From Polychytrium aggregatum (lineage: Eukaryota > Chytridiomycota > Chytridiomycetes > Polychytriales), in the NCBI RefSeq assembly GCF_025602895.1, contig NW_026516216.1, positions 901,140-965,139 of the forward strand: 64,000 nucleotides of DNA, written 5' to 3'. Numbering within the stretch: position 1 is the stretch's first letter; the number at the start of each line of letters is the position of its first letter. Below are positions 62,391 through 64,000 of the stretch, piece after piece. The notes under the pieces are model-generated. The model saw nothing but the letters and a program-made list of their open reading frames with translations. It was not told where the DNA came from and made no database searches. The position numbers and the translations under genes were made by a program.

Positions 62391-64000
62391 GTGTATTTGA
62401 GTGGGACGCCTCGAGAGTCAACAGGGGTGCCAGACTCGGCATACACCTTCGTCGTGAGCACGGACCTTATCGACACCGTAGGATACGTCTCCGGCGAAGG
62501 AGGACGGATATCCATTGGGCAGCGAAAATGTCGAGCTTGTCTTCCCGTGCAAGACGGAGAGAAGACTCGCCGCATTAACGAGCTCAATGTCGGGTGAAGA
62601 TAAAGCCGTTGGCTCTTCAGAAAGCGAAGCAGAGTCAAGGCGGGAAGAAAGGGAAGGGGCGAAGTGCCAAAGGAGGGAACCGGTGTAAGGGAAGGACCGG
62701 AGGGAGGAGGAGTCAAAGGCGAAGTGCCCGAAGGGGGAGGCGAGGAGCCGGAAGCGGACGGAGTGTCCAAGGAAGAAGCAGAGACATCCGCGAGGATGTG
62801 TCCATCAGCAAGGCAAGAGGGATCGGAGAATGAAAGGGAGAGGGACTTCCAATTAACAACTGGATTATGCAAGCGCATCCAGGGAAGACCAAGAGTGATG
62901 GGAGTGGTGGAGAGTCGAGTCACAAGAAAAGAAATCGACTCGGTGTGGGAACCAATGGTCAGAGTCAAAGGCGCGGTTGGAAACGAATGAAACCGGCCGA
63001 AGAACCATCAGCAAGGGAAACGGAGTAAGGAGTAGAAAGAGGATAAGAGAGAGTTTATGGAGATCGGCAAAGGCAGGATCAATGAGGGCAAGAGCGGAAC
63101 ATCCATCATCAATAAAAACAGAAAGGGAGATGGAGACCGGGCCAGAAAGACTCATGACGATAAGAGTGGCCGGAAGAAGAAGCTTATCGTCCGATAGTGA
63201 CGAGTCAGAGGGGGAAGATGTTCGTATCGCCGAACAGACACCTCGCTTACTTGCGAGGTGCTGCTCGGCTGTGAGCATTTCCGAGTTCCGTTTGACCAGA
63301 ACCGGGCACTGCTGAACATCGCGACTGCCGGGACAAGACTTTTCCCCGCAGTACAAGCAGAGACCCTGCTCACGACGTCGCTTTTTCTCGACGTCGGAGA
63401 GCTTAGCAGGGCGGACCGAGACAGAGTCAAGGTCCATGGGAGTGGGTGCAGAAGAGGAGGAAGAAGAAACATGCGGGGGGAGAATGGTGGTGATGGGGAG
63501 CAGAGCGAAGAAGAGGAGGAGGAGGAGGTTGGGAAGGGAGGAGACCTTGAGACGATGGAGGGCATCGTCGTACTCGACCGCTGCCTTGATCAACTCGGGC
63601 AAAGGAAGCGGGAGCGGGGCGGAGACCGATGAGAGGTGGAACTTGACCTCAGACTTCAAACCCTCCTTGAAGAAGTGCATCTTGGTGGGTTCGTCAGTCT
63701 GGACGCGGGGGAGCTGGAGAAGCGGGTGGCGAAGGCTTGGCAGGACTGAGCTGGACCAAGCGTTGAGGTCGTTCAAGGCCTTATCTTGCGAGGAGGCCGT
63801 GTCCTCACCGAAGGTCGACTTGAGGGCAACTTCAAAATCCGCGAAGGAAGCCGGGAAGCGGTTGGCCATATAAAAGGCGGATCGTACCATTTGAAAGCTT
63901 CGCCGCGGAGGAAGGAGGTGGCATAAAGGACCTTCTGGCGCTCGGGCGCAAAGAAGGCAGGATCGGCGAGGAAGACGAGGGCTTGGCATGGGCGAGGGAA
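62391..64000 (-). pseudogene. J Gag and protease, frameshifted, N-terminus outside window
   Basis: Minus-strand order: Gag ADPAFFAPERQKVLYATSFL and GEAFKWYDPPF (to about 63875), a frameshift, then FPASFADFEVALKSTFGEDT, KMHFFKEGLKSEVKFHLSS, PMDLDSVSVRPAKLSDVEKK and a knuckle-like CLYCGEKSCPGSRDVQQC lacking the His. Gag runs into protease VFIDDGCSALALID in the same frame (no -1 site). Two further shifts (about 63040 and 62975) precede TLTIGSHTESISFLVTRL and ITLGLPWMRLHNPVVNW. A Ser/Pro linker leads to the H2 junction at 62391. Confidence 0.85.

Larger units (their letters stand above)
52717..64000 (-). mobile_element. Element J (Ty3/gypsy), split by H2
   Basis: 3' LTR 52717-53507, pol 53520-56456, then after H2 the protease and gag from 62391 to the window edge. 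The codons on either side of H2 join to PLKYNEFGD when H2 is removed. The 5' LTR is outside. Its coding GC looks lower than that of A or B, with purine-rich sense runs on the plus strand. Confidence 0.88.

Overview
This 64 kb window is built entirely of LTR retrotransposons of the Ty3/gypsy (Metaviridae) type, inserted into one another. I found no host gene, rRNA gene, CRISPR array or bacterial operon. Pol C-termini carrying chromodomain-like segments, GC-rich third codon positions and an initiator-tRNA-type primer site fit a filamentous fungus, perhaps a basidiomycete; the species cannot be named from this sequence. A region this dense in chromoviral elements would fit a pericentromeric or other heterochromatic block, which is inference.

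I use local names for the families. A: 466-bp LTRs, about 5.7 kb, copies A1-A5. B: 309-bp LTRs, B0-B3. C: decayed sister of A. D: LTR fragment. E: 305-bp solo LTR. F: 3' remnant with a 227-bp LTR. G: decayed, 312-bp LTR. H: 385/386-bp LTRs, H1 and H2. J: 791-bp LTR.

Layout. The backbone is C on the minus strand, visible in pieces from 7115 to 27971. Inserted into C, left to right: (1) a D LTR ending at 7114, which holds B1 (-, 2215-6878), which holds B0 (+, ends 2214), which holds F (+, ends 1521); (2) A1 (-, 7397-13116); (3) solo LTR E (14025-14329); (4) B2 (+, 14520-25710), which holds A2 (+, 18406-24124); (5) G (+, from 27972), which holds A3 (-, 28311-34029), A4 (+, 35892-41610) and H1 (-, from 43139). 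H1 holds B3 (from 48368), which holds A5 (-, from 48582), which holds J (-, from 52717), which holds H2 (+, 56457-62390). Counted from C that is seven levels. A1, A2, A3, B2 and E have matching 5-bp target-site duplications; H2 has 4 of 5 matching. F, B0, B1, D, G, H1, B3, A5 and J are seen from one end only.

How the genes work: each element encodes Gag (capsid and usually a zinc knuckle) and Pol (protease, reverse transcriptase, RNase H, integrase, chromodomain-like tail). In A, B, C and H, pol lies in the -1 frame of gag. Every junction carries the same slippery heptamer G GGA AAC in gag phase, followed 4-8 nt later by a strong hairpin. The hairpins differ in sequence between families, with a compensatory base change between A and C. 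G keeps a decayed version; J appears to use a single gag-pol frame. A and B share a primer-binding site matching an initiator-Met-type tRNA, whereas H shows Tf1-like self-priming complementarity. In A the gag start codon is formed by the last LTR base plus the primer-binding site.
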